Assembly (NCBI RefSeq): GCF_041355105.1
Contig: NZ_JBFUPK010000002.1
Coordinates: forward strand, 248,001-312,000
Direction of reading: 5' to 3'
DNA: 64,000 bases
Source: Terriglobus sp. RCC_193
GTDB lineage: Bacteria > Acidobacteriota > Terriglobia > Terriglobales > Acidobacteriaceae
Below, piece by piece: positions 44,689-53,700 of this stretch (its first letter is position 1; every line of letters begins with the position of its first letter). The notes beneath the pieces were generated by a model. The model had not been told where the DNA came from. It saw nothing but the letters and a program-made list of their open reading frames with translations, and ran no database searches. The position numbers were made by a program, and so were the translations under genes.

Positions 44689-45153
44689 CTAAGAAATGAT
44701 GCCGCAGGAGGGCCAATGATCAGGTTCCACCCATGCCTGCCGCGCTTCGGTGTGTTTCACCACGTCAAACTTATAAAACTGCCGATGCAGATCTCGCCTG
44801 TCGCCATAAAGAATCACGGCTCGCTGTACAAACGCCAGGTGCACCGTTGTCCTCTCCTCGTCGCGCAATCGCGCCAGCACTGCAATCCAGAAACGCGTCA
44901 GCGTCTCGTGATAGCCGCTCGTGGCAGAGTTCACGGTACCCACAGACTCGTTATAGGCGCGAACACGCTGACGCATCCTCTCCAGCGCCACCTGCTCACC
45001 GTGTAGAGAAACGTAGTTGGCACCCACAACAATATGCGCGGCATGCGTCCACGCAGATTTCGGCAGGCTTCCCTGTTCAAATGCCTGCACCAGCGAATCC
45101 AAATCATTCTGCGTATCGATCGCCGGCGTGGATGTTGGCAAGCTGCTGGCCAT
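44689..45153 (-). CDS. conserved protein of unknown function
   Basis: A 154-residue soluble protein with WTHAAHIVVGANYVSLHGEQ and YNESVGTVNSATSGYHETLT in its centre. I recognise this combination from uncharacterised bacterial proteins but know no function. The His, Asn and Glu residues in these blocks are good candidates for an active site. I used the ATG at 45153, 41 bases from the divergent hydrolase gene; a longer upstream form (to 45258) would overlap that gene. Confidence 0.65.
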   Translation of the reverse strand: MASSLPTSTPAIDTQNDLDSLVQAFEQGSLPKSAWTHAAHIVVGANYVSLHGEQVALERMRQRVRAYNESVGTVNSATSGYHETLTRFWIAVLARLRDEERTTVHLAFVQRAVILYGDRRDLHRQFYKFDVVKHTEARQAWVEPDHWPSCGIIS

Positions 45154-45194
45154 GCAGCCATTATCTCGCGGTAAAGAGTGTATGCTTGCGCTGA

Positions 45195-46274
45195 ATGGAT
45201 CCCGTAACCCACATGTTGACGGGCGCATGCCTCTCGCGTGCGCTGGGTTTTCCCGCAAGGGTACGGTACGCCACCGCCGCCTGCGTCATCGCCGCAGAAA
45301 TACCCGACGCGGATTACGTCTATCGCCTCGGCGGCCCGCTCGTTTACTTCCAGCATCACCGCGGATGGACGCACGCGCTCTGGTCTTTGCCACTACAAGC
45401 TGCCATCGTCACAGCCACGTTTTACCTTGTCCATCGCGCACAACGCCAACGCCACCGCTCCACCGACGTTCCACCCTATTGGCCGTTACTCTTCGGGCTA
45501 TGCCTTCTGGCTTTACTCAGCCATCTGCTGCTGGACTGGACCAACAACTACGGCCTCCGCCCCTTCGCCCCGTGGAACCCGCGCTGGTATTCCGCCGACC
45601 TGGTCTTCATCGTGGAGCCGCTACTGCTCCTGTTCCTCGGCGGAGCATTGCTCCTGCCACCATTGTTCTCATTGATCAACGGTGAGATCGGCGCACGCAA
45701 ACCGCGCTCCGCAGGCCGAGGACTGGCTGCGACAGCGCTTGTGCTCATGACCGCGCTGTGGGGCTTCCGTTTCATGCAGCACAACAACGCCAAAACACAG
45801 GCACGCCATCAGGATTACCGCAGCGGTCCTGTGCTGCGTATGGGGCTGAACCCATATCCCATCAATCCCTTTCGCTGGTTTGTGGTGGCGGAAACCGCAT
45901 CGGCCTTGGAGCTGGGCAGCTTTGACAATCGCACCGGCACCTACGACGACGACACCCTGCGAACGCTATCCAAACCGCCAATAACACCCGCCGTAACAGC
46001 CGCAAAGCAAAGCTGGCTGGGGCGCGTGTATCTCGACTGGGCGCGATCCCCCCTGGTGGAAGACCGCGGCACGGTGGAACAGTTGCATCCCGACATGGAT
46101 CTGGAGCCGCAGGAGCGCATCTGGCGAGTGGTACGGTTCACCGACCTCCGCTTCGGCTACCCAGTGCTGGGCATCAGCGGCAATCGCGTTCCGCTGAGTG
46201 CGGAAGCGTGGGTCGACGCCACACAGCATATCCAGCGCGTGTTTCTGGGCCAATCAGAACAAAAACTCCCATAG
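45195..46274 (+). CDS. membrane metal-dependent hydrolase (YdjM/DUF457 type)
   Basis: A 359-residue membrane protein. MDPVTHMLTGACLSRALGFP opens the metal-site pattern (DPVTH), with EIPDADY and HHRGWTHALW giving further Asp and His ligands, and HLLLDWTN later. This matches the YdjM/LexA-regulated metal-dependent hydrolase family. The substrate is unknown. The C-terminal 120 residues are soluble and form a separate domain. It begins divergently from the gene at 45153 with only 41 bases between them, so promoters overlap. Confidence 0.82.
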   Translation: MDPVTHMLTGACLSRALGFPARVRYATAACVIAAEIPDADYVYRLGGPLVYFQHHRGWTHALWSLPLQAAIVTATFYLVHRAQRQRHRSTDVPPYWPLLFGLCLLALLSHLLLDWTNNYGLRPFAPWNPRWYSADLVFIVEPLLLLFLGGALLLPPLFSLINGEIGARKPRSAGRGLAATALVLMTALWGFRFMQHNNAKTQARHQDYRSGPVLRMGLNPYPINPFRWFVVAETASALELGSFDNRTGTYDDDTLRTLSKPPITPAVTAAKQSWLGRVYLDWARSPLVEDRGTVEQLHPDMDLEPQERIWRVVRFTDLRFGYPVLGISGNRVPLSAEAWVDATQHIQRVFLGQSEQKLP

Positions 46275-46306
46275 ATCACCGCAACGCACTGTGGGAGAAT
46301 AGAAAC

Positions 46307-46858
46307 ATGGCCTACCTGGTGCTCCTTATCGCTATCCTGAGTCGTGTGTTGCCGCGGTTGCTGCACATCACCGGCGGCAATGTGACCACCGTGGGCGCGT
46401 CCCTCTTGTTCTTTGGCGCATGCCTGGCCAGCGGAAAGCGCTGGCATGCAGCTTTCGCCGTGGTAGCCCTTGCAGCCACGGACTGGTGGCTTACCGTCTT
46501 CGGTTATGGCTACAGCTTCCACCTCAGCGGCTATCTCGTCACGTGGCTCTGGTATGCCGCGGTAATTCTCGCGGCTTCTGTCGCGCTGCATCGCAAACAC
46601 ACATGGCTCGGCGTGGGCATGAGCGCGCTGGCCTCTGCCACCAGCTTCTTCCTGCTGAGCAATGTTGTGGTCTTCCTGCGCAGCGGCATGTATCCGCACA
46701 CTGTGGACGGCCTCATCGCCTGCTACGCAGCAGCCGTACCGTTCTATCAGAACGACCTGATCTCCACGCTGCTGTTCTCTGGCCTGTTCTTCCTCCTGCC
46801 CACCACCGAAAGCATTCCGGGACTGGTCGGTACGTCCTTCCGCAGGAATGCGGCGTAA
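46307..46858 (+). CDS. DUF6580 family membrane protein
   Basis: A 183-residue protein with about six hydrophobic spans and little else. LSRVLPRLLHITGGNVTTVG near the start and SFHLSGYLVTWLWYAAVILA fit the DUF6580 family, which is widespread and uncharacterised. It lies 32 bases downstream of the hydrolase gene and is probably cotranscribed with it and the next small membrane gene. Confidence 0.78.
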   Translation: MAYLVLLIAILSRVLPRLLHITGGNVTTVGASLLFFGACLASGKRWHAAFAVVALAATDWWLTVFGYGYSFHLSGYLVTWLWYAAVILAASVALHRKHTWLGVGMSALASATSFFLLSNVVVFLRSGMYPHTVDGLIACYAAAVPFYQNDLISTLLFSGLFFLLPTTESIPGLVGTSFRRNAA

Positions 46859-46873
46859 ACAGGGGTCGTTGTC

Positions 46874-47170
46874 ATGCTGAGCCGCAATCTGTACATCCTG
46901 GCGGCAACACTCGTCTTCTTTTCCCTGTTGGCTTACGTCATTGGCTTCACGGGAATCACCCATGAACCGGGTGCCCCGTCAGACGGCAGTCTGTGGCGCA
47001 CCATCGGCATCGTGCTGTTGCTGCTTGGCCTTTTCGTGGCATTGCTGGGAGTTTTACAGGGCATGTTTGAGCAGGCGGAACGACGTACTCCCGGCGGACA
47101 GGCAAACATCCATCGTGCACACCGGAACCAGCGCGAAGCCGGAAAGAACCAGCGGAAGCGCCGCGGCTAA
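46874..47170 (+). CDS. small two-span membrane protein
   Basis: A 98-residue protein with two membrane spans (residues 6-27 and 44-65) and a highly basic, Gln- and Arg-rich cytoplasmic tail. No family recognised. It follows the DUF6580 gene by 15 bases, so it belongs to that operon. Part of the loop between the spans resembles the dispersed repeat text by chance. Confidence 0.65.
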   Translation: MLSRNLYILAATLVFFSLLAYVIGFTGITHEPGAPSDGSLWRTIGIVLLLLGLFVALLGVLQGMFEQAERRTPGGQANIHRAHRNQREAGKNQRKRRG

Positions 47171-47198
47171 GACCGCTGCAACAAACTAAACTGAATCC

Positions 47199-47223
47199 TG
47201 CACCGGCATACCATTGCGGTGCA
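47199..47223 (+). promoter_or_regulatory. leader hairpin upstream of queD
   Basis: TGCACCG (47199-47205) pairs with CGGTGCA (47217-47223) over an 11-base loop, and the AAGGA ribosome site lies six bases after. It could modulate translation of queD. It does not match the known preQ1 riboswitch classes that I could compare by eye. Confidence 0.35.
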
Positions 47224-47239
47224 TCTCTAAGGAACTGCC

Positions 47240-47617
47240 ATGTTTGAAGTAACCGTCGAATCTCATTTCTCCTCCGGGCACTACCTGCGCGACTATCACG
47301 GCAAATGCGAGAACCCGCACGGCCACAACTATCGCGTGCTGGTAACGCTTTCCGGTAAAGAGCTGGAGCCGAACGGATTGCTGTTGGACTTCAAGATCCT
47401 GAAAGACATCCTGAAGCCCGTGGTGAACTATCTGGACCACCAGATGATCAACGACCTTGAGCCGTTCACCCGCGTGAATCCCTCCGCGGAAAATCTCGCG
47501 AAGTACTTCTTCGATGAAACGAACACCCGCCTCGCAGACGTAACCAAAGGCCGCGTGCGCGTGAAGAGCAGCACCATCTTCGAAACCAACACATCGCAGG
47601 CGACCTACTCGGAGTAA
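47240..47617 (+). CDS. queD: 6-carboxytetrahydropterin synthase
   Basis: A 125-residue tunnelling-fold enzyme. The zinc histidines are H14, H27 and H29 (SSGHYL and NPHGHNY) and the catalytic cysteine is C23 (GKCENP). DHQMIND and SAENLAKYFF are further QueD blocks. It turns dihydroneopterin triphosphate into 6-carboxytetrahydropterin, the second step to queuosine. It is followed six bases later by queE. Confidence 0.93.
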   Translation: MFEVTVESHFSSGHYLRDYHGKCENPHGHNYRVLVTLSGKELEPNGLLLDFKILKDILKPVVNYLDHQMINDLEPFTRVNPSAENLAKYFFDETNTRLADVTKGRVRVKSSTIFETNTSQATYSE

Positions 47618-47623
47618 CCACCA

Positions 47624-48325
47624 GTGCGCCTCATCGAGCTTTACAAATCCGTTCAGGGCGAATCGTCGTTTACCGGCGTGCCATGCATCTTCGTGCGTTT
47701 TGCAGGCTGCAACCTGCGCTGCTCCTGGTGCGATAGCGAATACACCTTCACCGGCGGCCAGCCGTTCACGGAAGACGAAGTCATCGCGCAGATCGAAGCA
47801 CTTGCGTGCCCGCTGATCGAGTTCACCGGCGGTGAACCCATGCTGCACGCGAAAGATCTGCTGCCGCTGATGCAGCGGCTGCTCAACGACGAAAAAACGA
47901 AATATACACTGATGATCGAAACCAGCGGCGAACGCCCGTTGGAAGAAGTCCCCACAGCCGTCCACAAGATCGTCGATGTGAAATGCCCCGGCAGCGGCAG
48001 CGCCTTCGGTTCGTTCCGCATGAGCAACCTCGACACACTCACCGCACGCGATGAAGTGAAGTTCGTTCTACGCGACCGCAGCGACTACGAATTTGCACGG
48101 GACTTCATCCGCAAACATCTCGCCGCGAAGATCGCCGCAGGAACGCTGGGCCACATCCTGCTTTCGCCCGCATTTATCCAGCAGCCATCGCCGCTGCGCA
48201 CCGCAGACAACATGGAGCTGGACGCACGCGACCTGGTGCAGTGGATGCTGGACGACCTCCTGCCAGCGCGCCTCTCCCTGCAGGTGCACAAGTTCATCTG
48301 GGAGCCGCAAAAGAAGGGCGTCTAG
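47624..48325 (+). CDS. queE: 7-carboxy-7-deazaguanine synthase
   Basis: A 233-residue radical-SAM enzyme with the iron-sulfur triad CNLRCSWC (C29, C33, C36) and the SAM-site segment EFTGGEPML. The N-terminal SVQGESSFTGVPCIFVR segment is typical of QueE. It makes 7-carboxy-7-deazaguanine from QueD product. It starts at GTG, six bases after queD. The next pathway enzyme, QueC, is encoded 5.6 kb downstream. Confidence 0.93.
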   Translation: MRLIELYKSVQGESSFTGVPCIFVRFAGCNLRCSWCDSEYTFTGGQPFTEDEVIAQIEALACPLIEFTGGEPMLHAKDLLPLMQRLLNDEKTKYTLMIETSGERPLEEVPTAVHKIVDVKCPGSGSAFGSFRMSNLDTLTARDEVKFVLRDRSDYEFARDFIRKHLAAKIAAGTLGHILLSPAFIQQPSPLRTADNMELDARDLVQWMLDDLLPARLSLQVHKFIWEPQKKGV

Positions 48326-48344
48326 CAACGCGCTACCATGAACC

Positions 48345-49376
48345 ATGCGCGTCATTCATGCCCTTCTCGCAGCATCGCTCTTCTGCGGCGTTGCAGCCGC
48401 ACAGGCTAAGATTCCCGTCAAAGTCGTCGTCGTAACCATGTTTGAGATCGGCAACGACACCGGCGACACCCCCGGCGAATTTCAGCACTGGGTCGAAGGC
48501 GAACACCTCACCCATCGCTTCGCCATGCCCGCCGCGTATCACGACGCGCTCATGAACGACGATGGCGTACTCGGCATCGTCACCGGCGTAGGCACCGCAC
48601 GCGCATCCGCCACCATCATGGCGCTCGGCACCGATCCGCGCTTCGATCTCACGCATGCTTACTGGGTCATCGCAGGCATCGGCGGCATCGACCCGAAGCA
48701 GGGTTCGCTTGCCTCCGCAGTGTGGTCTGACTGGATCGTCGACGGCGACATCGCCCACGAAATCGACATCCGCGAAGTCCCCAAAGACTGGCCCACCGGC
48801 TACGTCCCTCTGCGCAAGTCCACACCGTACGAGAAGCCGCGCACCGACGACAACGGCATCGTCTTCCACCTGAACACCGGCCTCGTCGACTGGGCATACA
48901 ACCTCACCCGCGACATCAAACTGCCTGACAACGCAGAGATCCGCGAACGCCGCCAGAGCTTCGCAGAACCTGCCGCCAAGAAGCCGCCCTACGTCCTCCG
49001 CGGCGACAACCTCAGCGCCAGCACCTTCTGGCACGGCAAATTACTGAACCAATGGGCACGCGACTGGGTCAGCTACCAGACCGACGGCCGCGGCACCTAC
49101 GCCATCTGCGGCATGGAAGACACCGGCACACTGCAATCACTCACATGGCTTGATCGCGCAGGCAAAGTCGATGCAAAGCGCGTCCTCATCCTCCGCACCG
49201 CCAGCAACTACGACCAGCAGCGCGAAGGCATCACCGCCGCGGAATCACTGGCGGAAACCAAGATCACCAAGTATTCGGCCTTCCTGCCATCGCTCGACTC
49301 CGCATACCGCGTAGGCGATGTCGTCGTGCGCAACCTCGTCACCAACTGGAGCACACTCCGCGACCGAATGCCCTAA
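48345..49376 (+). CDS. purine nucleoside permease family protein (secreted)
   Basis: A 343-residue exported protein with signal peptide ending at AAAQ. The body matches the purine nucleoside permease/NUP family: VVVVTMFEIGNDTGDTPGEF, VTGVGTARASATIMALG and WVIAGIGGIDPKQGSLASAV. It resembles a nucleoside phosphorylase-type fold and is thought to bind or convert nucleosides in the periplasm. It starts 19 bases after queE, which may be a chance neighbour or share a queuine or nucleoside theme. Confidence 0.85.
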   Translation: MRVIHALLAASLFCGVAAAQAKIPVKVVVVTMFEIGNDTGDTPGEFQHWVEGEHLTHRFAMPAAYHDALMNDDGVLGIVTGVGTARASATIMALGTDPRFDLTHAYWVIAGIGGIDPKQGSLASAVWSDWIVDGDIAHEIDIREVPKDWPTGYVPLRKSTPYEKPRTDDNGIVFHLNTGLVDWAYNLTRDIKLPDNAEIRERRQSFAEPAAKKPPYVLRGDNLSASTFWHGKLLNQWARDWVSYQTDGRGTYAICGMEDTGTLQSLTWLDRAGKVDAKRVLILRTASNYDQQREGITAAESLAETKITKYSAFLPSLDSAYRVGDVVVRNLVTNWSTLRDRMP

Positions 49377-49384
49377 GTGAATAT

Positions 49385-49812
49385 GTCGATACAGCCTAGT
49401 CAAACGCCCAGAGGCCGTCATTCTGAGCGAAGCGAAGAATCCCGACGAACTCTCATCCTGCCAAAGCGGCGTGGAGCTTTCAACCACGAACCCAAAACCA
49501 GCTTCGCAAAGCGAAGCTCATACGGTCGGAAGACCGTCATCCAGCGAAGCTCATACGCGCAAAGCGCGTCATCCTGAACGAAGCGAAGCGAAGCTGAAGG
49601 ACCTGCATTCCTGTCCACCACTCCGATGCAACAGGAAGAACAAACAACATCCCAGCCACCATCGGCAGGATTGATCCACAGAGCTCGATGAATCGTTGTA
49701 ACCGCAGCTACCACCACACCAAGCGCCAAAGGCGCGACCAGATATTAGCCTAGGGGCGAAGCCCTAGGTACAAGCGCCAACAAAAGAAAAGGGCCAAAGG
49801 CCCGCCCTATCC
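49385..49812. repeat. dispersed palindrome mosaic
   Basis: Repeats present include an imperfect CGCCC-AGA-GGCCG unit, ATTCTGA-GCGAAGC-GAAGAAT (49420-49440), AGCTTCGC-AAA-GCGAAGCT, ACGGTC-GGA-AGACCGT, ACGCGC-AAA-GCGCGT (49555-49569), a CATCCTGAACGAAGCGAAGC unit, GCGCC-AAA-GGCGC, CCTAGGGGC-GAA-GCCCTAGG and GGGCC-AAA-GGCCC. No gene is supported. Confidence 0.9.
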
Positions 49813-49813
49813 C

Positions 49814-50503
49814 TCAACGACCAAGAGAATTAATCGCCGCAGTATTCCAAACCCGTTGCTGCGGCGTTTCCTTTGCCACACGCAACATCGCACGCCCCAC
49901 CGTCTCCGTATCCGTCGCCAACTTAGGAAACTTACCTAATACCCAAACCAACGGAAACAGCGCGCGATAAAAGAAGTTGTAAATCGCCACCTTCGATCGA
50001 ATGCCATGCTTCGCAAGAATCAACCCCGGACGAAACGCATACGCCGCACGAAACGGCATTGCCATCAGCGCATTCTCCACGCCGCCCTTCACACGCGACC
50101 ACATCGTCTTGCTGTTCGCGTCCGTGCCTTCGCCGGAAACATACACGAACACCATCGAAGAATTCCGTTCCGCCAGCACACGCGCCACCGCCAGCGTCAG
50201 GTCGCGAGTAATCCGCGTGTACTCCGCCTCCTTCATGCCCACGGAAGAAACGCCCAGCGGAAAGAAGCACGCATCGCAACCCGTAAGCGCATCGGCCACC
50301 GAAGTGAAATCAAGCGAAGCAAACTCCTCCGGACAAACCAGCTCGCGCAGCTTCGGGCTCCTGCGATCCACGGCGCTATCCACCGATGCATCCAGCGCAC
50401 GCCGCCCCACCGACAGCACTTCAGAAACACCCGTATCCAGAAGGCATTCGCGCAACACGCCCTGCCCCACCATGCCGCTGCCGCCAAGCACAATCACTCG
50501 CAT
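49814..50503 (-). CDS. NAD(P)-dependent epimerase/oxidoreductase-like protein (SDR)
   Basis: A 229-residue Rossmann-fold protein. The cofactor loop VIVLGGSGMVGQGVL opens it, and YVSGEGTD and KGGVENALMAMPFRAAYAFR follow, typical of the HIM1-like/atypical SDR group that lacks the classical YxxxK. Its substrate is unknown. I chose the ATG at 50503 directly before the loop. It is divergent from the carboxylesterase gene across 94 bases. Confidence 0.78.
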   Translation of the reverse strand: MRVIVLGGSGMVGQGVLRECLLDTGVSEVLSVGRRALDASVDSAVDRRSPKLRELVCPEEFASLDFTSVADALTGCDACFFPLGVSSVGMKEAEYTRITRDLTLAVARVLAERNSSMVFVYVSGEGTDANSKTMWSRVKGGVENALMAMPFRAAYAFRPGLILAKHGIRSKVAIYNFFYRALFPLVWVLGKFPKLATDTETVGRAMLRVAKETPQQRVWNTAAINSLGR

Positions 50504-50597
50504 ACGAAATGCGATGCCGCGCAATCCAATGAAGATTCCCCAAATTCAGCAATATAGCTATTGGCGCAGACTTCCACGCCGTTCTATCATCGCGCCT

Positions 50598-52127
50598 ATG
50601 CGTTGGCTAACCTGCAGTTCAACTCGGAAGATTGCGGCCGCGGCCCTCGCTCTCTCACTCAGTCCCGGCCTCTTCGCGCAGAAAGCCGTCACCACAGACA
50701 GCGGTGCCCTCATCGGCAAAACCGATGGCAACGTGCGTAGTTTCCTCGGCATTCCCTATGCCGCGCCGCCGCTCGGCTCTCTGCGATGGAAGGCTCCGGA
50801 ACCGGTCAAGCGCAGCACCGCACCACTGGCCGCAGACAAGATCGGCCCGGCCTGTATGCAGAAACTCTCGCGCAGCCATCTGCCCTGGACCGAAGCCTTC
50901 ATGGTGCAGAACGACATCAGCGAAGACTGCCTCACGCTCAACGTGTGGACCGCCGGTTCACTCAGCGGACATCGCCCCGTGCTCGTCTATCTGCACGGTG
51001 GCGGCTTCGTCGAGGGCAGCGGGGGCGTCGCCAGCTATGACGGCACACAACTCTCGAAGAGCGGCCTCATCGTCGTCACGGTGAACTTCCGCCTCGGCAT
51101 CTTCGGCTACTTCGCCAGTTCTGCCCTGCGCGCGGACAGCGGCCACGACAGTGCAGGCAACTACGCTCTCGCCGACCAGATCGCCGCGCTTGACTGGGTG
51201 AAGAAAAACATCGCAGCCTTCGGTGGCGACCCGCAGCGCATCACCGTCGCAGGCCAAAGCGCAGGCGCAGAATCCGTTGCAGAACTACTCGCATCGCCCA
51301 AGGCAAAAGGCCTGTTCCAACGCGCCATCCTCAACAGCGATCCGCTGCTGTGGCCCGCCACAACGGTTGCCTCGCTCGACGAAGCGGCGAAGCTCGGCGA
51401 CGCCTTCACCGCCAAGTACGGCGGCACACTGGATGCTCTCCGCGCAGTTCCTGCCGAAACTCTGCTCAACGCACCGGACGCACCACCGAAACGCCCTGTT
51501 GTGGATGGCTACTGGCTCACCGAACAGCCCGGTGACGATCTCGTACACCCTGTTGGCAGTGACGTTCCTGTCATGCTCGGCTGGGTCAAAGACGAAGGCT
51601 TCCCCACACAGAAGCTCTCCGCAGAAGCCTTCCGCGCCGACGTCGTAAAGAAGTATGGCGACAACGCCGAACGCTTCCTGAAGCTCTATCCCGCACAGGA
51701 TGACGAGCAGGCAGCAACCAGCCAGATCCAGGCAGGCCGCGACCGCAACATCGCCATCTCCACCCTCTATGCCGACGCCTACCAGCGCCGCCGCCAATCC
51801 TCCGTCTACCTCTACTGGTTCGCGCGAACGCCACCGTGGAAGGCGCACCCCGAGTTCGGCGCACACCACACCGCGGAAGTGCCCTACTTCTTCGAAACAC
51901 TCGATCAGGTAAAAGACCGCGACTACGAAGACGCCGACTACGTCGTGAGCAAAATCGCAGGCGGCGAGTGGCTCAAGTTCGCCGCCACCGGCAAACCCTC
52001 GTCCACATGGGTCTCAGCGCAACACGGCGGCGGCCCCTTCTACGTCATCGACGTCACACCCAAAACCCAATCGCAACTCGACGCAGCCCGCGCAGCCTTC
52101 TGGAAAGCCACTCTGCTGAAGCACTAA
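50598..52127 (+). CDS. secreted type-B carboxylesterase
   Basis: A 509-residue alpha/beta-hydrolase of the carboxylesterase/lipase family with signal peptide ending at LFA. It contains the family blocks FLGIPYAAPPLGSLRWKAPE, SEDCLTLNVW, YLHGGGF (oxyanion hole) and the nucleophile elbow GQSAGAES. The catalytic histidine is in FGAHHTAEVPYFF. It should hydrolyse esters outside the cytoplasm. I used the ATG at 50598, which begins the signal peptide; an open frame extends about 200 codons further upstream but is antisense to the neighbouring gene. Confidence 0.88.
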   Translation: MRWLTCSSTRKIAAAALALSLSPGLFAQKAVTTDSGALIGKTDGNVRSFLGIPYAAPPLGSLRWKAPEPVKRSTAPLAADKIGPACMQKLSRSHLPWTEAFMVQNDISEDCLTLNVWTAGSLSGHRPVLVYLHGGGFVEGSGGVASYDGTQLSKSGLIVVTVNFRLGIFGYFASSALRADSGHDSAGNYALADQIAALDWVKKNIAAFGGDPQRITVAGQSAGAESVAELLASPKAKGLFQRAILNSDPLLWPATTVASLDEAAKLGDAFTAKYGGTLDALRAVPAETLLNAPDAPPKRPVVDGYWLTEQPGDDLVHPVGSDVPVMLGWVKDEGFPTQKLSAEAFRADVVKKYGDNAERFLKLYPAQDDEQAATSQIQAGRDRNIAISTLYADAYQRRRQSSVYLYWFARTPPWKAHPEFGAHHTAEVPYFFETLDQVKDRDYEDADYVVSKIAGGEWLKFAATGKPSSTWVSAQHGGGPFYVIDVTPKTQSQLDAARAAFWKATLLKH

Positions 52128-52244
52128 TCTACTTAAGCGTTAAGAGGGTTCACTGACTTCAAGGATGCGTTGTGGGGAATCGCCAACTTCAAGGATGCGT
52201 ATGTGGGACTTGTTCGCTGAAGCATTCTCTGCGGGTGCCCACAC

Positions 52245-52930
52245 CTCTACAACGCATTAGGAAGCCCAACAAACCAGCAGCCGCAAAACCGGGTGCCCCA
52301 GGTTCGCGAAGCTAACCTGGGCATCGCGCAACGGGCGATCCTACGGCCAAAGGCTGCGACCAAGCACCAAAGATAACCAAGCACCGAAGACAACCAGGTA
52401 CCGAAGACAACCGGCACCGAAGACAATCAAGCACCGAAGACAATCAAGCGCCAAAAGCAATCAAGCGCCAAAAGCAATCAAGTACCAAAAGCAATCAAGC
52501 ACCAAAGGCAATCAAGGACCAGAGGCAATCAAGGACCAGAGGCGCGACAAGATGAAAAAATATCACCTGGGCCGAAGGCGCGAAGATATGCGATAAGGGC
52601 CAAAGGCCCGACGAAATATTAGCCTAGGCCGAAGGCCTAGGTAAGATTGCCTCGCAAGTAGCAAGGGCCAAAGGCCCGCTCTATCTCTTCCCTCACAAAG
52701 CGGGTGCCCCAGATTCGCGAAAGCTAACCTAGGCATGGAAGTGATGCGAGAAGAAAGCAGGTCCTTCGGCTTCGCTCAGGATGACGCGCGTTCGTGCGTT
52801 GGAGCTTCGCGAATGCGAAGCTGGTTTGGGTTTTGTGGCTGGAAAGGGTTTGAAGGTTTCGTTGCGGGAGAGTGTGTTGGGATTCTTCGCTTCGCTCAGA
52901 ATGACGAACTTTGTTCGTACGATTCGAAGC
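52245..52930. repeat. palindrome mosaic, including one inverted composite
   Basis: No gene in this stretch. It holds the CCCAGGTT...AACCTGGG hairpin (52291-52321), a 17-bp tandem array (listed separately), GGGCC-AAA-GGCCC and CCTAGGCC-GAA-GGCCTAGG near 52600-52645, and a drifted copy of the long hairpin (52702-52733). From about 52740 to 52930 the composite unit occurs in the opposite orientation to all others: GCAGGTCCTTCGGCTTCGC, GAAGCTTCG parts, then ATTCTTCGCTTCGCTCAGAAT (52883-52902) and ACGAACTTTGTTCGT. Confidence 0.88.
52362..52548. repeat. 17-bp tandem array, 11 units
   Basis: Eleven consecutive units of 16-18 bp with consensus AAGCACCGAAGACAATC, total 187 bp. Variation is graded: ACAACC in the first units, CAATC in the middle, GAGGC near the end. 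Each unit retains a central ACC-RAA or CC-RAA core. No spacers or leader, so it is not CRISPR-like. Coding potential is absent. Confidence 0.9.
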
Positions 52931-52992
52931 CCGACCATCTCCGCAAACCCGAGCAGCGTCCTATCCCGTATAGAAGAAAGGTCCAGGACCCA

Positions 52993-53280
52993 ATGGCTGA
53001 GAAGAACGAAGAATTTGTCACCGTGGCAAGCTACTCCGAAGTGGGCGAGGCGTCCGTCGCACAAAGCGTACTCGACGGAGCCGGCATCGACTCCTTCCTC
53101 AGCGGCGAAGAAGCGAACATCCTGCTCCCCGTAAGCGGTGCCCGCCTCCAGGTACGCGCGGAAGACGTCGAAGCGGCACGCGAACTTCTGAACAGCGTCC
53201 CACTCTTCGTAGAAGACGGGGTAGCCGTAGGCGAAACCGCAAAAGGCGCCTCCCTCGCCGACAACGGCGACGAACTCTAA
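52993..53280 (+). CDS. DUF2007 domain protein
   Basis: A 95-residue protein with the DUF2007 pattern: VTVASYSEVGEASVAQSVLD near the start, SFLSGEEANILLP and LQVRAEDVEAARELL. The family, suggested to be a signal-transducing domain, is small and uncharacterised. The ATG at 52993 is preferred; the upstream extension to 52735 is repeat DNA. The C-terminal 20 residues are acidic. Confidence 0.8.
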   Translation: MAEKNEEFVTVASYSEVGEASVAQSVLDGAGIDSFLSGEEANILLPVSGARLQVRAEDVEAARELLNSVPLFVEDGVAVGETAKGASLADNGDEL

Positions 53281-53700
53281 TACTTCCTGCTACGAACCCC
53301 CGCGTCGCAAATACTTCCTGCTACGAACCCGCGTCGCAAACGAACCCAAACCGGCGTCGCGAACGAACCCAAACCAGCTTCACGACGAACTCAAAACAGC
53401 TTCACGAACGAACCCGAACCAGCTTCACGAACGAACTCAAAACCAGCTTCGCGAAAGCGAAGCTCCAACGCGCAAAAGCGCGTCTTCTTTGAAGGGGCAG
53501 GGCTTCAGCCCTGCCGTAAACAATCGCAACCAAGAAAACCGCGCGGCCCAAAAGACAAACAGGAGCATGAAGCAAACCCCGCGCGCTCACAGAAGATCAT
53601 GGCTGGCCGCTCTTCGAGAACGGTACGAAGTACCGCCGAAGGCGTCGAGAACGGCACGAAGTGCTGTCAAGCCCCCAAACCATCCAACTCCAACAAACCA
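53281..53700. repeat. tandem and dispersed repeats
   Basis: ATACTTCCTGCTACGAACC occurs twice (53280 and 53310), then AACGAACCCAAACC-type units five times (to 53450), then AGCTTCGC-GAAA-GCGAAGCT, ACGCGC-AAAA-GCGCGT (53468-53483) and GGCAGGGC-TTCA-GCCCTGCC (about 53497-53516). A few GAACGGTACGAAGTACCG-type units follow. No gene is supported. Confidence 0.85.

Noticed and set aside
46157-46963. 268-codon minus-strand frame opposite the DUF6580 and hydrolase genes
   Set aside because: Polar shadow frame; both plus-strand genes have clear membrane spans.
46965-46975. GGGTGCCCC text inside the small membrane gene
   Set aside because: Only nine bases match the dispersed repeat and the hairpin arms are absent; chance similarity in coding sequence.
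47171-47239. preQ1 riboswitch before queD
   Set aside because: A simple hairpin is present but not the C-rich loop, A-rich tail or pseudoknot expected of known classes.
50001-50597. Upstream extension of the carboxylesterase frame by about 200 codons
   Set aside because: Antisense to the SDR gene; the ATG at 50598 begins a proper signal peptide.
52362-52548. Possible CRISPR array
   Set aside because: Units of 17 bp are contiguous with no spacers, and no cas genes are in the window.
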